Source: Chryseobacterium sp. SSA4.19 (GTDB lineage Bacteria; Bacteroidota; Bacteroidia; Flavobacteriales; Weeksellaceae). Taken from it: 64,000 nt of DNA. The stretch lies in NCBI RefSeq assembly GCF_022601875.1, contig NZ_JAKVIP010000021.1, forward strand, positions 1 through 64,000, in the 5' to 3' direction. The notes beneath the pieces were generated by a model. That model had not been told where the DNA came from and made no database searches. It saw only the letters and a list, made by a program, of their open reading frames with translations. Numbering within the stretch: position 1 is the first letter of the stretch; every line of letters starts with the position of its first letter. Shown one piece after another: positions 18,641-28,483 of the stretch. The position numbers were made by a program, and so were the translations under genes.

Positions 18641-19279
18641 TTAAATCGTCCACTGATCATTGACAATACCCACCAGATAATATTTTCCTTTAAATTCTTC
18701 AAATACAAGGCGAAGGCATTTCCAGTCCATCTCCGGATTGCCTTCTGATCCTTTGATGAAGTTTTCTGTAAAATCTGCTTTTGGATATATTTTAGTTAAA
18801 TTATTCAGTGAATTTCCGCTGCCTTGAAATTCATTAAGGGAAACCTGTGCCGTTGCAAAATCTTTTGAATATACCCATTTGTTGAGATAATCGTTTAAGG
18901 TTGCTTTATAAAGGTCACCTGAACCATCCATTGCTCCCCAGGTGAAAATGGTTTTTGTAGGCTGGTATCTAATAAATTCATCCCGTGAAAAAATTTTATC
19001 TTCAGCTGGATTCACAAAAGCATACATGGAGAAGCGTACGCCTTTTTCAGGATGAATGAAATCTGCCAGTTTCCTGTAATTTTTATCTTTTAAAAGCTGT
19101 ACAATTGCTTCATTTATTTGTTTCAAAGCTGATTCCTTTTGTCCGGTATTTACGTTTGTTTGAGAGGCCTTTGTTTCTTTTTGCATAGAATCAGATCTCT
19201 CATCATTGACAAATTTTTCAGGATTCTTTTTACAACCCATAACACAAAAAATGATCAGGGAGACAAGTATTTTTTTCAT
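18641..19279 (-). CDS. Hypothetical lipoprotein
   Basis: 212 residues with a lipoprotein signal ending in VMGC (Cys 16) and a charged linker (about 18-50). The mature domain includes IHPEKGVRFSMYAFVN and NPEMDWKCLRLVFEEFKGKYYLVGIVNDQWTI, a layout seen in small periplasmic NTF2-like or 'stress' lipoproteins of Flavobacteriia. No catalytic residues are recognisable. Function unknown. Confidence 0.6.
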   Translation of the reverse strand: MKKILVSLIIFCVMGCKKNPEKFVNDERSDSMQKETKASQTNVNTGQKESALKQINEAIVQLLKDKNYRKLADFIHPEKGVRFSMYAFVNPAEDKIFSRDEFIRYQPTKTIFTWGAMDGSGDLYKATLNDYLNKWVYSKDFATAQVSLNEFQGSGNSLNNLTKIYPKADFTENFIKGSEGNPEMDWKCLRLVFEEFKGKYYLVGIVNDQWTI

Positions 19280-19419
19280 GTTGATATCTATTGGACATAA
19301 ATCACCAAAATGAATGCCATTTTGTGGTACATAAAGAGACCAGAGATCTGTAATAAACGTATAGAACTTCTTATTTTAAATATGAATACTCCCTTAAGGC
19401 TTTTTTGTATTTTTACGGT

Positions 19420-20385
19420 ATGGAAATTTTAGATATTCTTATTGTCGGAGGCGGACCCATTGGATTGAACTGTGCACTGGAAGCTCAAAACAATAACCTC
19501 TCCTACATCATTATAGAAAAAGGAACGATTGTAAATTCCCTCTACAATTACCCTTTGTATATGCGGTTTTTTTCTACTGCCGACAAACTGGAGATTGCCG
19601 AAATTCCTTTCATTTCAGCAGCTCCAAAACCCGGACGGCAGGAAGCACTGGAGTATTACCAGGGAATTGCCCGGCAAAGAAATCTGAATATTAAGTTATA
19701 TGAAAAAGTTTTGCAGATCAGTAATAAAGATGGTGTATTCGAAATACAAACTTCAAAATCCCGATATCTGGCAAAAAATGTAGTGATCTCAACAGGATTC
19801 TATGACATGCCGAATATGATGAATATTCCCGGAGAACATTTGCCTAAAGTAAAACACTATTATACGGAGCCGTATCCATATGCCAGGCAAAAAATTGTAG
19901 TGGTCGGGTCAAGCAATTCTTCAGTAGATGCAGCTTTGGAAACGTATAGGAAGGGAGCTGAAGTAACCATGATTATCCGTCATTCTGAAATTTCCGAAAA
20001 CGTAAAATATTGGGTAAAACCGGATATCGAAAACAGAATTGCTGAAGGGACTATTACCGCCCATTTCAATGCTCAGATAACGGAAATCAAAGAACGTTCT
20101 GTCCTGTTCAGAAATGAAAAAGGAGAAATCCATGAAATTGAAAATGATTTTGTCCTGGCCATGACCGGCTATCTCCCTGACTTTAATTTCCTGAAAGATG
20201 CCGGAATTGAACTCGAGAATGATTGTCTAAAACCATTCTACAATCCTGAAACCATGGAAACCAATGTAAAAAATCTTTATCTTGCAGGCGTTGTTTGTGG
20301 CGGAAAAGACACCCATCTCTGGTTTATAGAAAACTCCAGGATTCATGCAAAAATGATTGTGCAGGACATTGTTGCTGAAGGTTGA
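19420..20385 (+). CDS. ypdA: YpdA family bacillithiol disulfide reductase (putative)
   Basis: 321 residues from ATG at 19420, preferred over a non-ATG start 15 bases earlier. It has two dinucleotide-binding folds: FAD motif GGGPIG (10-15) and NADPH motif VVGSSNSSVDAALE, plus YLAGVVCGGKDT near the end. There is no CxxC redox pair, which separates it from thioredoxin reductases and fits YpdA/Bdr. It would reduce oxidised bacillithiol with NADPH. The following S41 peptidase gene starts 63 bases after its stop. Confidence 0.8.
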   Translation: MEILDILIVGGGPIGLNCALEAQNNNLSYIIIEKGTIVNSLYNYPLYMRFFSTADKLEIAEIPFISAAPKPGRQEALEYYQGIARQRNLNIKLYEKVLQISNKDGVFEIQTSKSRYLAKNVVISTGFYDMPNMMNIPGEHLPKVKHYYTEPYPYARQKIVVVGSSNSSVDAALETYRKGAEVTMIIRHSEISENVKYWVKPDIENRIAEGTITAHFNAQITEIKERSVLFRNEKGEIHEIENDFVLAMTGYLPDFNFLKDAGIELENDCLKPFYNPETMETNVKNLYLAGVVCGGKDTHLWFIENSRIHAKMIVQDIVAEG

Positions 20386-20447
20386 AATTCACCATAGTAT
20401 TAACCGGTATATTTATTTTTTACCCACACATATCAATAACCTTAAAT

Positions 20448-21455
20448 ATGAATAAGCTTTTAATTACACTGACTTTCATTACATTACTCATTTCTTCCAA
20501 CGCTTCTGCACAGAAAGACAGTATCACGATGTATGTTACTAAAGCATTGGATATCATGAAAAGCAAATCGGTTAATAAATCCAAAGTGAACTGGGAAACA
20601 TTGTACAGTACTACCTTAAACGATGCCACAAAAGCAAAAACCATTAAAGAAACCTACCCGATTTTAGAAAAAGCTTTAGGCTCATTAAATGATGCACACT
20701 CAAAATTTTACCCTGAGAAAGTGGTAAGAGCATATACATTGGGCTATAAAGCGACAGGTCAGGAATTTCCCGTTATTGAAAGCAGGCTTATTGATAAAAA
20801 ATATGCCTATATAAGCCTGCCTAATATAGGATCATTTAATAAGGATGACTGGAACTTATATATCAATACTTTTTACGCCAAAGTAAACGAATTACAGAAA
20901 CAAAAACCAAAAGGCTGGATCCTTGATCTGAGAGATAACTACGGTGGTATGCTGTATCCGATGTACGCTGCTGTCGCATCATTTTTAGATCACAAAAATG
21001 TCGTGGGAACCAAGGATGCTGAAGGTATCGTTGAATATTTCAATTATAAAAACGCGAAATTTTATGAAGGTCAGACAGCAACCCAGCTTTTCCAGCTGAA
21101 AGAAAAGCAACCTAAACATATAAAAACGCCGATAGCTGTATTGGTGAATAAAGTAACCGGAAGTTCAGCTGAATTTATTACAGCAGCATTTGTTGGACAG
21201 AACAATGTGAAATTAATCGGTGTTAATACGCAGGGTTTAACTTCCGGAAATCAGGAATACAAATTACCGGACGGGTCGTTTCTGGTATTGACTATAGGAA
21301 ATATTGTAGACAGGAACGGAAAAGAGTATGATAAAGTCGGCGAAGGGATTTCAACCGATATCAGAATAGACAAGACCGATGACAAAACAAAGACTAACGA
21401 ATCGTACATGAATAAAGCACGTATGTATATTGATAACAGCCGTCAAATAAATTAA
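20448..21455 (+). CDS. S41 family peptidase (tail-specific protease-like)
   Basis: 335 residues from ATG 20448, which gives a clean signal peptide (ending ASAQ); a longer frame begins upstream inside ypdA but would hide the signal. The S41 core is seen: GWILDLRDNYGGMLYPMYAAV, then the nucleophile region KVTGSSAEFITAAF and TQGLTSGNQEYKLPDGS (general-base Lys region likely displaced). It has no PDZ domain, so it is the short C-terminal-processing peptidase type. It is probably periplasmic. Its end overlaps the end of the convergent TonB receptor gene by 4 bases. Confidence 0.75.
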   Translation: MNKLLITLTFITLLISSNASAQKDSITMYVTKALDIMKSKSVNKSKVNWETLYSTTLNDATKAKTIKETYPILEKALGSLNDAHSKFYPEKVVRAYTLGYKATGQEFPVIESRLIDKKYAYISLPNIGSFNKDDWNLYINTFYAKVNELQKQKPKGWILDLRDNYGGMLYPMYAAVASFLDHKNVVGTKDAEGIVEYFNYKNAKFYEGQTATQLFQLKEKQPKHIKTPIAVLVNKVTGSSAEFITAAFVGQNNVKLIGVNTQGLTSGNQEYKLPDGSFLVLTIGNIVDRNGKEYDKVGEGISTDIRIDKTDDKTKTNESYMNKARMYIDNSRQIN

Positions 21456-23482
21456 AATTCAGCCTTTACCCCGAAAACAAAATTCCTTTTTGCAGCCGGA
21501 TTATAATACCGGTTACCGAAAGCGTTAATATCAAAGCCCAAAACATAGGATTCATTGTAGAGATTCTGAATCTGCAATGATAAGGTCAGTTTTGTTTTTT
21601 CAATATCTACAGGATATCTGAATTGAATATTCCCGACCAGACTTGAATCTGACCACACGGAATTCGCATCATTTAAAGGAATTTTTGAAGTATAGAAATG
21701 AGAATAATCCACCATCAGCTTTTTGAAAAAAGTAAAATTCAATAAGCTGTTGAGAGTGGTTTCAGGAACTCCTGTAAGATCATTACCGGAAAAGTCATTG
21801 GTATTTTGCCTGTAATTTTCAAAGGTAAAATGATAAAAACTACCTGAAAAACGAAACTTAAAATTGCTGAATACCGTATTTTTAAGGTTAAAATTCCGGG
21901 ATTCCAAAAGCACTTCCACTCCTTTCTGTACCGTCTCTCCTGCATTGACAAAATATTCCTGCCCTACCTCGTTTTGCCTTCTTACGATAGCATCCCTCAT
22001 TCTGAAATCAAAATAATTTCCTTCAAAAAAAACAGAGCTTCCAAACTGTTTTCTGATTCCCACTTCTTTATTCCACCCATATTCCGCCTGTAAACCGGTA
22101 TTAAATTCCTGATTTGAAGAACGGATTTCTTCATTCGTCGGGGCTGAATTTCCCTTTCCGATCTTGGCTCTGACAGAAAATCTTTTGGTAAAAAGATAAG
22201 TAATCCCAATATTCGGGAGCCATTGGTTTTTAAAAGCTACTTTTCCGTTTTCAGTTCCCGGATACATCCTTTCCCAGTCATATGAATTGGAATTTAAACT
22301 TAAGGAAATATCCGTAAAAATTTTTTCATGAATATTGAGTTTCTGTGAAATAAAATAAAATCCTGACCTGTTCTGAATGCGGTCAAAATTCTGAGGGTTA
22401 CTTTCTGCTCCTCTGTTATTATCGTAATTTTTAATCAGAATAGTATTGATTCCACCTTCAAAACCTATCCGATAAGCCAATGAAACTTGGTCCCATTTTT
22501 TTTCATAATTAAAATGGGTTCTTACTGCAAAATTGTTTTCAAAACGGTTTTCAAAATTGGTAATAAAAGGATTCTCAAAATCCACATACGATCCCTGGGA
22601 CATAATGAAATGCGAAAATTCCGGATTAAAATTAAATTCATGGGAAATACCGGCCAGAATCATTTTGTTTCTTATTCCGGCATCCTGTTCACTGGCCCCC
22701 GGAACTGTTTTGGTTCCCGGCCTGGCTTGCTTTCTGTTCGATTCCATTTGTTCTAAGGTTAAACCGCCAGGCGTCTGGTAATCCAGATCGGTGTAAAGAA
22801 GCATCGCTTTCAGCAACCCTTTTTGCGAGTATTGAAAGTTATCTTTAAGAAAGAACTGCTTCCTTTTTACTTTAGCCTGATCCCTGTAAGAATCCGTACG
22901 GTAATAATTCTGAAAAACCTCAACAAAATGTTTTCCCAACTGTTTAGATATCTCAAGACTCTGATTAAAAGTCCCATAGCTCCCGATCGCAACACCTCCC
23001 GAAGCATACTCGGATCTTCGGGTCTGGAGTAGAAGAGTTCCGCCTGTTATCGCTCCATAATCTCCGCTTTCCGGCCCTTTATACACCTCCATTCTGCTGA
23101 TCAGTTCCGGAGAAATGACATTGAAATAGGTATTGCCTGATGCATCGGACAGAATAAAATCGTCCAGATAAACTTTCACATTGCGTACTCCAAAAGGTGA
23201 CCTTAAAGTACTGCCGCGCAGTGAAATCCGGTAGCTTCCGGGGGAACGCTCTTCCATTCTGGCTCCGGGAATTTGATTAAAGGACTCCAGCATTCTTTCA
23301 GGGGTATTCTGATTCAATAGCTCTTCAGAAATTACGGCTGCTGATTTTGTAGAAGCCATAAAAGTGACCGGTTTTTTATAGGCATCGATCCTGACTTCTG
23401 AAATCAATGCTGCGGAATCTCTCTGTTGAGAAAATATAACTGAACCGGATAGAACAGAAAATAAAAAATACAGTTTCGTCAT
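21452..23482 (-). CDS. TonB-dependent outer-membrane receptor
   Basis: 676 residues from ATG 23482, which gives the signal peptide MTKLYFLFSVLSGSVIFSQ; an in-frame start 24 bases upstream is less likely. The plug domain contains LNQNTPERMLESFNQIPG, RISLRGS and VKVYLDDF, then VYKGPESGDYGAITGGTL, and the barrel ends with NFVFGVKAEF (terminal Phe). There is no CarboxypepD-like N-terminal domain, so it is of the siderophore/metal receptor type rather than SusC. No partner lipoprotein or transporter is adjacent; the substrate is unknown. Confidence 0.85.
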   Translation of the reverse strand: MTKLYFLFSVLSGSVIFSQQRDSAALISEVRIDAYKKPVTFMASTKSAAVISEELLNQNTPERMLESFNQIPGARMEERSPGSYRISLRGSTLRSPFGVRNVKVYLDDFILSDASGNTYFNVISPELISRMEVYKGPESGDYGAITGGTLLLQTRRSEYASGGVAIGSYGTFNQSLEISKQLGKHFVEVFQNYYRTDSYRDQAKVKRKQFFLKDNFQYSQKGLLKAMLLYTDLDYQTPGGLTLEQMESNRKQARPGTKTVPGASEQDAGIRNKMILAGISHEFNFNPEFSHFIMSQGSYVDFENPFITNFENRFENNFAVRTHFNYEKKWDQVSLAYRIGFEGGINTILIKNYDNNRGAESNPQNFDRIQNRSGFYFISQKLNIHEKIFTDISLSLNSNSYDWERMYPGTENGKVAFKNQWLPNIGITYLFTKRFSVRAKIGKGNSAPTNEEIRSSNQEFNTGLQAEYGWNKEVGIRKQFGSSVFFEGNYFDFRMRDAIVRRQNEVGQEYFVNAGETVQKGVEVLLESRNFNLKNTVFSNFKFRFSGSFYHFTFENYRQNTNDFSGNDLTGVPETTLNSLLNFTFFKKLMVDYSHFYTSKIPLNDANSVWSDSSLVGNIQFRYPVDIEKTKLTLSLQIQNLYNESYVLGFDINAFGNRYYNPAAKRNFVFGVKAEF

Positions 23483-23654
23483 CGGCTTAAGCTTAGCAAA
23501 AACCATACTCTTATGTATAAATGAGGTATTATTTCTACTAAAATATTTTAGATACCATTTATTATTTCATTGTAAAAAATAAACGAATATTCTAATTAGC
23601 AGAATCTGAAATACTATCTCCTGAGGATAAAAATGCATTAAAATAATCTTTATA

Positions 23655-24893
23655 TTAATGCGTGATTTCCACACTTTCATCTTTTTCTTTAATCATCCAA
23701 GGAACAATAAAATAGAAGGCAGCCGCAATAAGAATTGATAGAAGTCCGGTTCCGATCCATAATGCCGAAAAACCGAATTTATCTGCAATTAAAGTCCCTA
23801 AATACGGAGTAATGATAAAAGCAATGGAAAATGATATCCCATTCAGTCCCATATAAGCACCTTTATTATTTTTACCTGCCCGTAAAGCCGTAATGGTCGA
23901 CATAAAGGGCAATGCCCAGATTTCCCCTACACAAAGAAGGCTCATCGAAATAACCAAAGTTAAAATATGATGGTCAAAGCCCAGCATTGCATAAGAAAAT
24001 CCGCAGATAAATGTTCCTAAAAGCATTGTGGTCGCTAAGCTGAAATACTTTTCAGCAACCTGAACCAGCCCCATTTCCAGCAAAACAACCAGAAAGCCGC
24101 TATATCCTAAAATATATCCGATATTCTGCTGGCTCAACTGTGCAGTATCCTTATAGAAAATCGTTAACGTACTGAACAGCTGAAAGAAACAGATAGAAAA
24201 CAACATACAACAGAAACAGTAAATTAAGAATTTACGGTCCCGGTACGGCGAGTTTTCTTTTTTTATTTCAATTACTTCTTTTATTTTTTTAGCTTTTATT
24301 TTGGACAGCCGATTTCGCTTTCTGAAAAAAATGATATACATGATTCCTGCCAGTAACGCGGTCAGTGCATTGCTGAAAAACAGGAATTCATAAGATATTG
24401 CCGATAAAATACCACCCAAAGCCGGACCGATGGAAAATCCTAAATTAACAGCCATCCGGTTTAATGAAAAAGCCCTCGTAATATTTTGCGGTTTCGCATA
24501 TTTCGTGATTGCTACAGAATTGGCAGGCCGGAAGGCATCACTTACAATGCTTTGAAGCAGGATAATAGCAGCTACTCCAGCTTCAGTTTTAAAAACCGGA
24601 ATCAGGCAAAACAACGGAACGCTTAACAATAAGCTGAGATACTGGACTTTATATTCCCCAATTTTATCCGTAATAAATCCGCCCAGCCAGGAACCGATTA
24701 CAGAACCGATTCCAAAAAAGCTAAGCACAACACCCGTATTTTCGATGCTGAAATGCAGGTGATTGGTCATGTAAACGCCTAAAAAAGGCAGCACCATCGA
24801 GCCCGATCGGTTGATAAGCATCACCAGTGCGAGCATCCAGCTTTCCTTAGAAAGTCCTTTGAATGAGTTGGTATAGAGATGTATAAGTTTCAC
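23655..24893 (-). CDS. Major facilitator superfamily transporter
   Basis: 412 residues with twelve hydrophobic segments split 6+6 by a charged Lys-rich loop (about 190-215). The MFS motif A region is GSWLGGFITDKIGEYKV between helices 2 and 3. It probably exports or imports a small molecule by proton antiport/symport in the inner membrane. Sequence style is that of drug-efflux-like (DHA1) members, but the substrate cannot be assigned. Confidence 0.82.
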   Translation of the reverse strand: MKLIHLYTNSFKGLSKESWMLALVMLINRSGSMVLPFLGVYMTNHLHFSIENTGVVLSFFGIGSVIGSWLGGFITDKIGEYKVQYLSLLLSVPLFCLIPVFKTEAGVAAIILLQSIVSDAFRPANSVAITKYAKPQNITRAFSLNRMAVNLGFSIGPALGGILSAISYEFLFFSNALTALLAGIMYIIFFRKRNRLSKIKAKKIKEVIEIKKENSPYRDRKFLIYCFCCMLFSICFFQLFSTLTIFYKDTAQLSQQNIGYILGYSGFLVVLLEMGLVQVAEKYFSLATTMLLGTFICGFSYAMLGFDHHILTLVISMSLLCVGEIWALPFMSTITALRAGKNNKGAYMGLNGISFSIAFIITPYLGTLIADKFGFSALWIGTGLLSILIAAAFYFIVPWMIKEKDESVEITH

Positions 24894-25018
24894 AATTTTA
24901 AAAATTTAGTTTAATATTTGTGTTTGAAATCTTAATTAACTTCTGTAAAAGATGGAAGAACTTCTATCATGATTCCGTAGTTCTTATTATCTTTTTACTT
25001 TTTGTTATCATAAAAAAA

Positions 25019-25043
25019 CAGGGCTTAAAAAAATTAAGCCCTG
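25019..25043 (-). terminator. Terminator of glnS
   Basis: 10-bp perfect stem CAGGGCTTAA / TTAAGCCCTG with an A5 loop. On the minus strand it is followed by a run of seven T, so it ends transcription from glnS. Confidence 0.85.
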
Positions 25044-25068
25044 TTCATTTATATAGATATAAATAATT

Positions 25069-26742
25069 TTACTCCGGCTTATAAGAGTCTTTTAATGTTA
25101 CCGTTCTGTTGAAGACGAACTTATCTTCAGCAGAATCCTGATCTTTTGTAAAATAACCTATTCTCTGGAACTGAAGAGGTTCTCCCACTGCAACATCTTT
25201 TAGTGCAGGCTCAGCAAATCCCTGAATCGTCGTTACCGACTCAGGATTGATAAAGTTCAGGAAATCCACATCTTTTTCAGCATCCGGCTGCTCTACAGTG
25301 AATAATTTATCATAATTTCTCACTTCTACCGGAACCGCATGTTTCACAGAAACCCAGTGGATGGTACCTTTTACTTTTCTAAGACTTTCCTCGGTGCCGC
25401 TTCCTGACTTTGATTTCTCGTCATAGGTTGCGTAAATGGTTGTTATTTCTCCGTTTTCATCCTTCTCTACTCTTTCTCCCTTGATGATGTAAGCAGATTT
25501 CAGGCGGACCTCGCCTCCTAATTTCAGTCTGAAAAACTTATTATTGGCCTCTTCCTTAAAGTCTTCGCGCTCAATATATAATTCTCTTGAGAAAGGTATT
25601 TTCCTAATGCCGGCATCTTCCTGTTCAGGATTATTTTCAGTTTCCAGCCATTCTTCCTCGTTTTCAGGATAGTTTTCAATGACCAGCTTAATCGGATCCA
25701 CGACAGTCATCACACGCTTGGCGACTTTATTAAGGTCTTCACGCACACAGAATTCCAATAACTGAATTTCAATAAGGTTTTCTCTTTTGGCAACGCCGAC
25801 TTTATCAATAAAATTCCTGATTGCGGTCGCTGTATATCCTTTTCTCCTCATTCCGGAAATAGTAGGCATTCTCGGATCATCCCAGCCGTTTACTACATGT
25901 TCAGCAATCAGCCTCTGCAGTTTTCTTTTGGAAGTAATCATATAAGAAACGTTCATCCTGGCAAACTCCCTCTGCTTCGGTGCTACATTAGATTCATTAT
26001 ATACCTGCTCCAAATACCAGTTGTACAATGGTCTGTGATTTTCAAACTCCAAGGAACATAAGGAATGTGAAATCTGTTCCAGATAATCAGATTCTCCATG
26101 AGCCCAGTCATACATCGGATAAATTTTCCAGTCTGTACCGGTTCTGTGATGAGGCCTTTTTAAAATTCTGTACATGACAGGATCACGCATATTCATATTA
26201 GGAGAAGTCATATCGATCTTTGCCCGGAGTGACATGGCTCCTTCCTCAAATTCGCCGTTTTTCATTCTCTCAAACAAATCCAGGGATTCTTCAACCGGAC
26301 GGTTTCTATATGGAGATTCAACTCCCGGTTCTGCCGGGTTTTTTCTTTGTTCCGTAATCAGTTCAGAAGGCTGCTCATCTACATAAGCTTTTCCCTCTTT
26401 AATTAACTGAACGGCCCAATCATAAAGCTGCTGGAAGTAGTCGGAGGTATATAATATTTTATCCCATTTAAACCCTAACCATTCAACGTCTTTTATGATA
26501 GAGTCTACAAATTCCTGCTCTTCTTTTTCAGGATTGGTATCATCGAAACGAAGGTTTACGGGAGCATTATATTTTTCACCTAAACCGAAGTTGATGCAGA
26601 TCGCTTTGGTATGACCCACATGCAGATAACCGTTTGGTTCAGGCGGAAAACGGAAACGGATCTGATCCCTTTTCAGTCCATTCGCCAAATCATCTTCGAT
26701 AATTTGCTCAATAAAGTTGAGTGATTTTTTTTCTTCTTCCAT
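25069..26742 (-). CDS. glnS: Glutamine-tRNA ligase
   Basis: 557 residues from ATG 26742 (E. coli GlnRS has 554); a start 33 bases further upstream is possible but atypical. Class I aminoacyl-tRNA synthetase: HIGH-type motif HVGH (41-44) in PPEPNGYLHVGHTKAI and KMSKS-type motif MITSKRKL, then the anticodon-binding beta-barrels. It charges tRNA-Gln with glutamine using ATP. A TAAATTTG box at 26780-26787 lies 37 bases upstream of the ATG and supports this start. Confidence 0.95.
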   Translation of the reverse strand: MEEEKKSLNFIEQIIEDDLANGLKRDQIRFRFPPEPNGYLHVGHTKAICINFGLGEKYNAPVNLRFDDTNPEKEEQEFVDSIIKDVEWLGFKWDKILYTSDYFQQLYDWAVQLIKEGKAYVDEQPSELITEQRKNPAEPGVESPYRNRPVEESLDLFERMKNGEFEEGAMSLRAKIDMTSPNMNMRDPVMYRILKRPHHRTGTDWKIYPMYDWAHGESDYLEQISHSLCSLEFENHRPLYNWYLEQVYNESNVAPKQREFARMNVSYMITSKRKLQRLIAEHVVNGWDDPRMPTISGMRRKGYTATAIRNFIDKVGVAKRENLIEIQLLEFCVREDLNKVAKRVMTVVDPIKLVIENYPENEEEWLETENNPEQEDAGIRKIPFSRELYIEREDFKEEANNKFFRLKLGGEVRLKSAYIIKGERVEKDENGEITTIYATYDEKSKSGSGTEESLRKVKGTIHWVSVKHAVPVEVRNYDKLFTVEQPDAEKDVDFLNFINPESVTTIQGFAEPALKDVAVGEPLQFQRIGYFTKDQDSAEDKFVFNRTVTLKDSYKPE

Positions 26743-26779
26743 TGAATTCGCTTTATATGCCGTATGACACAACAATTGG

Positions 26780-26787
26780 CAAATTTA
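26780..26787 (-). promoter_or_regulatory. -7 box for glnS
   Basis: CAAATTTA on plus, TAAATTTG on minus, matching TAnnTTTG and placed 37 bases before the start codon at 26742. Confidence 0.5.
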
Positions 26788-27034
26788 GGAAAATTAAAAG
26801 TTTTATGGAAATTATAATTTTCATACTTACCCGATGATATTTTATTTGTGCTTAAATTAATGAAAAACCATTTTTCACATCAATAATCACACTGATAAAA
26901 TAATGAAGCACATTTCAACAAATAACACTTTTACAATTAATTACACTCACTAAAAAAGTAAAAATAAATTACGATACCACATTTTGGCATAAATATTGAT
27001 AATATTACGGTTAAGAAATACTAAATTTTATATC

Positions 27035-27112
27035 ATGAAAAAGATAAAAAAAAGGTTTTCTTCTTTGTTGGAATACATTAAGAAAACAATTTTCGTGCAG
27101 GGCGTTATCTAA
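27035..27112 (+). CDS. Possible 25-residue cationic peptide
   Basis: ATG to TAA open frame giving 25 residues, strongly basic at the N-terminus (KKIKKR) and amphipathic after (SSLLEYIKKTIFVQGVI), without a double-glycine site. It lies in the 580-base gap between glnS and the double-glycine peptide gene at 27323. There is no convincing promoter or ribosome binding site. It could be a small membrane-active peptide or a chance ORF. Confidence 0.25.
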   Translation: MKKIKKRFSSLLEYIKKTIFVQGVI

Positions 27113-27322
27113 GGCCCGAGATTAACTAAATCAGATACTCTATACGTTTTATTATTACTATTTTCTTTACTTATAATTGATCTCTCAATGGCGTTAAGCT
27201 TATTGATACTTACACATTGCATTATATTTAAATTTATTGATTTTAATATTCGTTAATTTATGTTAATAAATATTATATATCACTAAAAAGTGACCATATT
27301 TACACAACTAAATTAAATCATT

Positions 27323-27475
27323 ATGAAAAATCTAAAAAAATTAAAGAGAATTGAGTTAAAGACTGTCCGTGGAGGAGCTGTTCCTTTAGGCTGCAATAAC
27401 TGGAGTCCAAGAGAAAGATGCTGTAGGGAATGGGACGCTGAGCATCAGAATAATCCTACATGCCAAACACCGTAA
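27323..27475 (+). CDS. Bacteriocin-like peptide precursor with double-glycine leader
   Basis: 50 residues. The leader MKNLKKLKRIELKTVRGG (GG at 17-18) is the typical double-glycine leader of Chryseobacterium 'bacteriocin-like' peptides. The 32-residue product after GG has four cysteines (C24, C33, C34, C47), enough for two disulfides, and is rich in Asn, Arg, Glu and Trp. It would be cleaved by a C39 peptidase exporter; the nearest is at 37.4 kb. No modification gene is adjacent; menC starts convergently 4 bases after its stop. Too short for routine ORF calling. Confidence 0.7.
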   Translation: MKNLKKLKRIELKTVRGGAVPLGCNNWSPRERCCREWDAEHQNNPTCQTP

Positions 27476-27478
27476 TAT

Positions 27479-28483
27479 TTAAACTTTAAAGTACAATAAT
27501 TCTCCTTTCAGCTTAAGATCTGGTTCGAAATTATTGGTAAATAAACCTCCAGTGCCCAAACCTTGCGGCATTGGATTTTTTTTAATAAAAGTATATTGCG
27601 CAATGGCATTCAATCCGATATTACTTTCCAATGCAGAAGTGATCCACCAACCAATATTCTGTTCTTCAGCAAGAGAAATCCATTCGTCAGAACCTGAAAT
27701 TCCGCCAATCAGGGACGGTTTTAAAATAATGTACTGAGGTTTTATCTTATCTAAGAGTTTTCTTTTTTCATTAAAATCAATAATTCCAATTAACTCTTCG
27801 TCCAGAGCAATCGGAATCGGGGTTTCAGCGCATAATTCTGCCATATCATTCAAATTCCCTGCTTTAATAGGTTGCTCGATCGAGTGAATATGCAAATCTG
27901 CCAATTGTCTTAAAACTGTTTTTGCTTCCTCTCTATTAAAACCGCCGTTGGCATCAACACGGAGCTCCAGAATATTTTCTGAAAATTTCTTTCTTAACTC
28001 TTTAAGAATTGCGTATTCAGATTCCCAATCGACTCCGATTTTCAATTTAATACAATGAAAACCCTGATCCAGTTTATCCTGAATTTGTTCCTGCATAAAA
28101 TCAACATCACCCATCCAGATTAAGCCATTGATTACAACAGGAGTTTTTCCTTCAGTAAATTCGCTGGGAAAATAAAGTTTTTCTCCTTCGTTTAAATTCA
28201 GGATCGCCTGCTCATATCCGAACCAGATGGAAGGAAATCTTTTTAATTCTTTTTTTAACAATTCAGACTCCAACTGAATATGATCACAAAGCCATTGGAG
28301 CTTTTCTTCGTAATCCGGACGGTCATCGAAGCTTAGTCCGCGAAAAACCGCACACTCCCCTATTCCTTTTCTCCCGTTTTTGGAAATCTCCAGAATAAAG
28401 GTCTCTTTTTCATGCAAAACGCCTCGGGACGTTCCGCCCGGGCGTTTGAATTTTAAAATATACTTAAAATATTCTGCTTTCAT
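27479..28483 (-). CDS. menC: o-Succinylbenzoate synthase
   Basis: 334-residue enolase-superfamily enzyme. It has the catalytic K146-x-K148 (CIKLKIG), metal ligands D177 (RVDANG), E203 (SIEQPI) and D228 (ALDEEL), and K255 (ILKPSLIGG), the set of OSBS/muconate-lactonising-type enzymes. It dehydrates SHCHC to o-succinylbenzoate in menaquinone synthesis, consistent with the isochorismate synthase at 0.4-1.3 kb. Its start overlaps the fbp stop by one base. N-succinylamino acid racemase is the main alternative activity. Confidence 0.87.
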   Translation of the reverse strand: MKAEYFKYILKFKRPGGTSRGVLHEKETFILEISKNGRKGIGECAVFRGLSFDDRPDYEEKLQWLCDHIQLESELLKKELKRFPSIWFGYEQAILNLNEGEKLYFPSEFTEGKTPVVINGLIWMGDVDFMQEQIQDKLDQGFHCIKLKIGVDWESEYAILKELRKKFSENILELRVDANGGFNREEAKTVLRQLADLHIHSIEQPIKAGNLNDMAELCAETPIPIALDEELIGIIDFNEKRKLLDKIKPQYIILKPSLIGGISGSDEWISLAEEQNIGWWITSALESNIGLNAIAQYTFIKKNPMPQGLGTGGLFTNNFEPDLKLKGELLYFKV

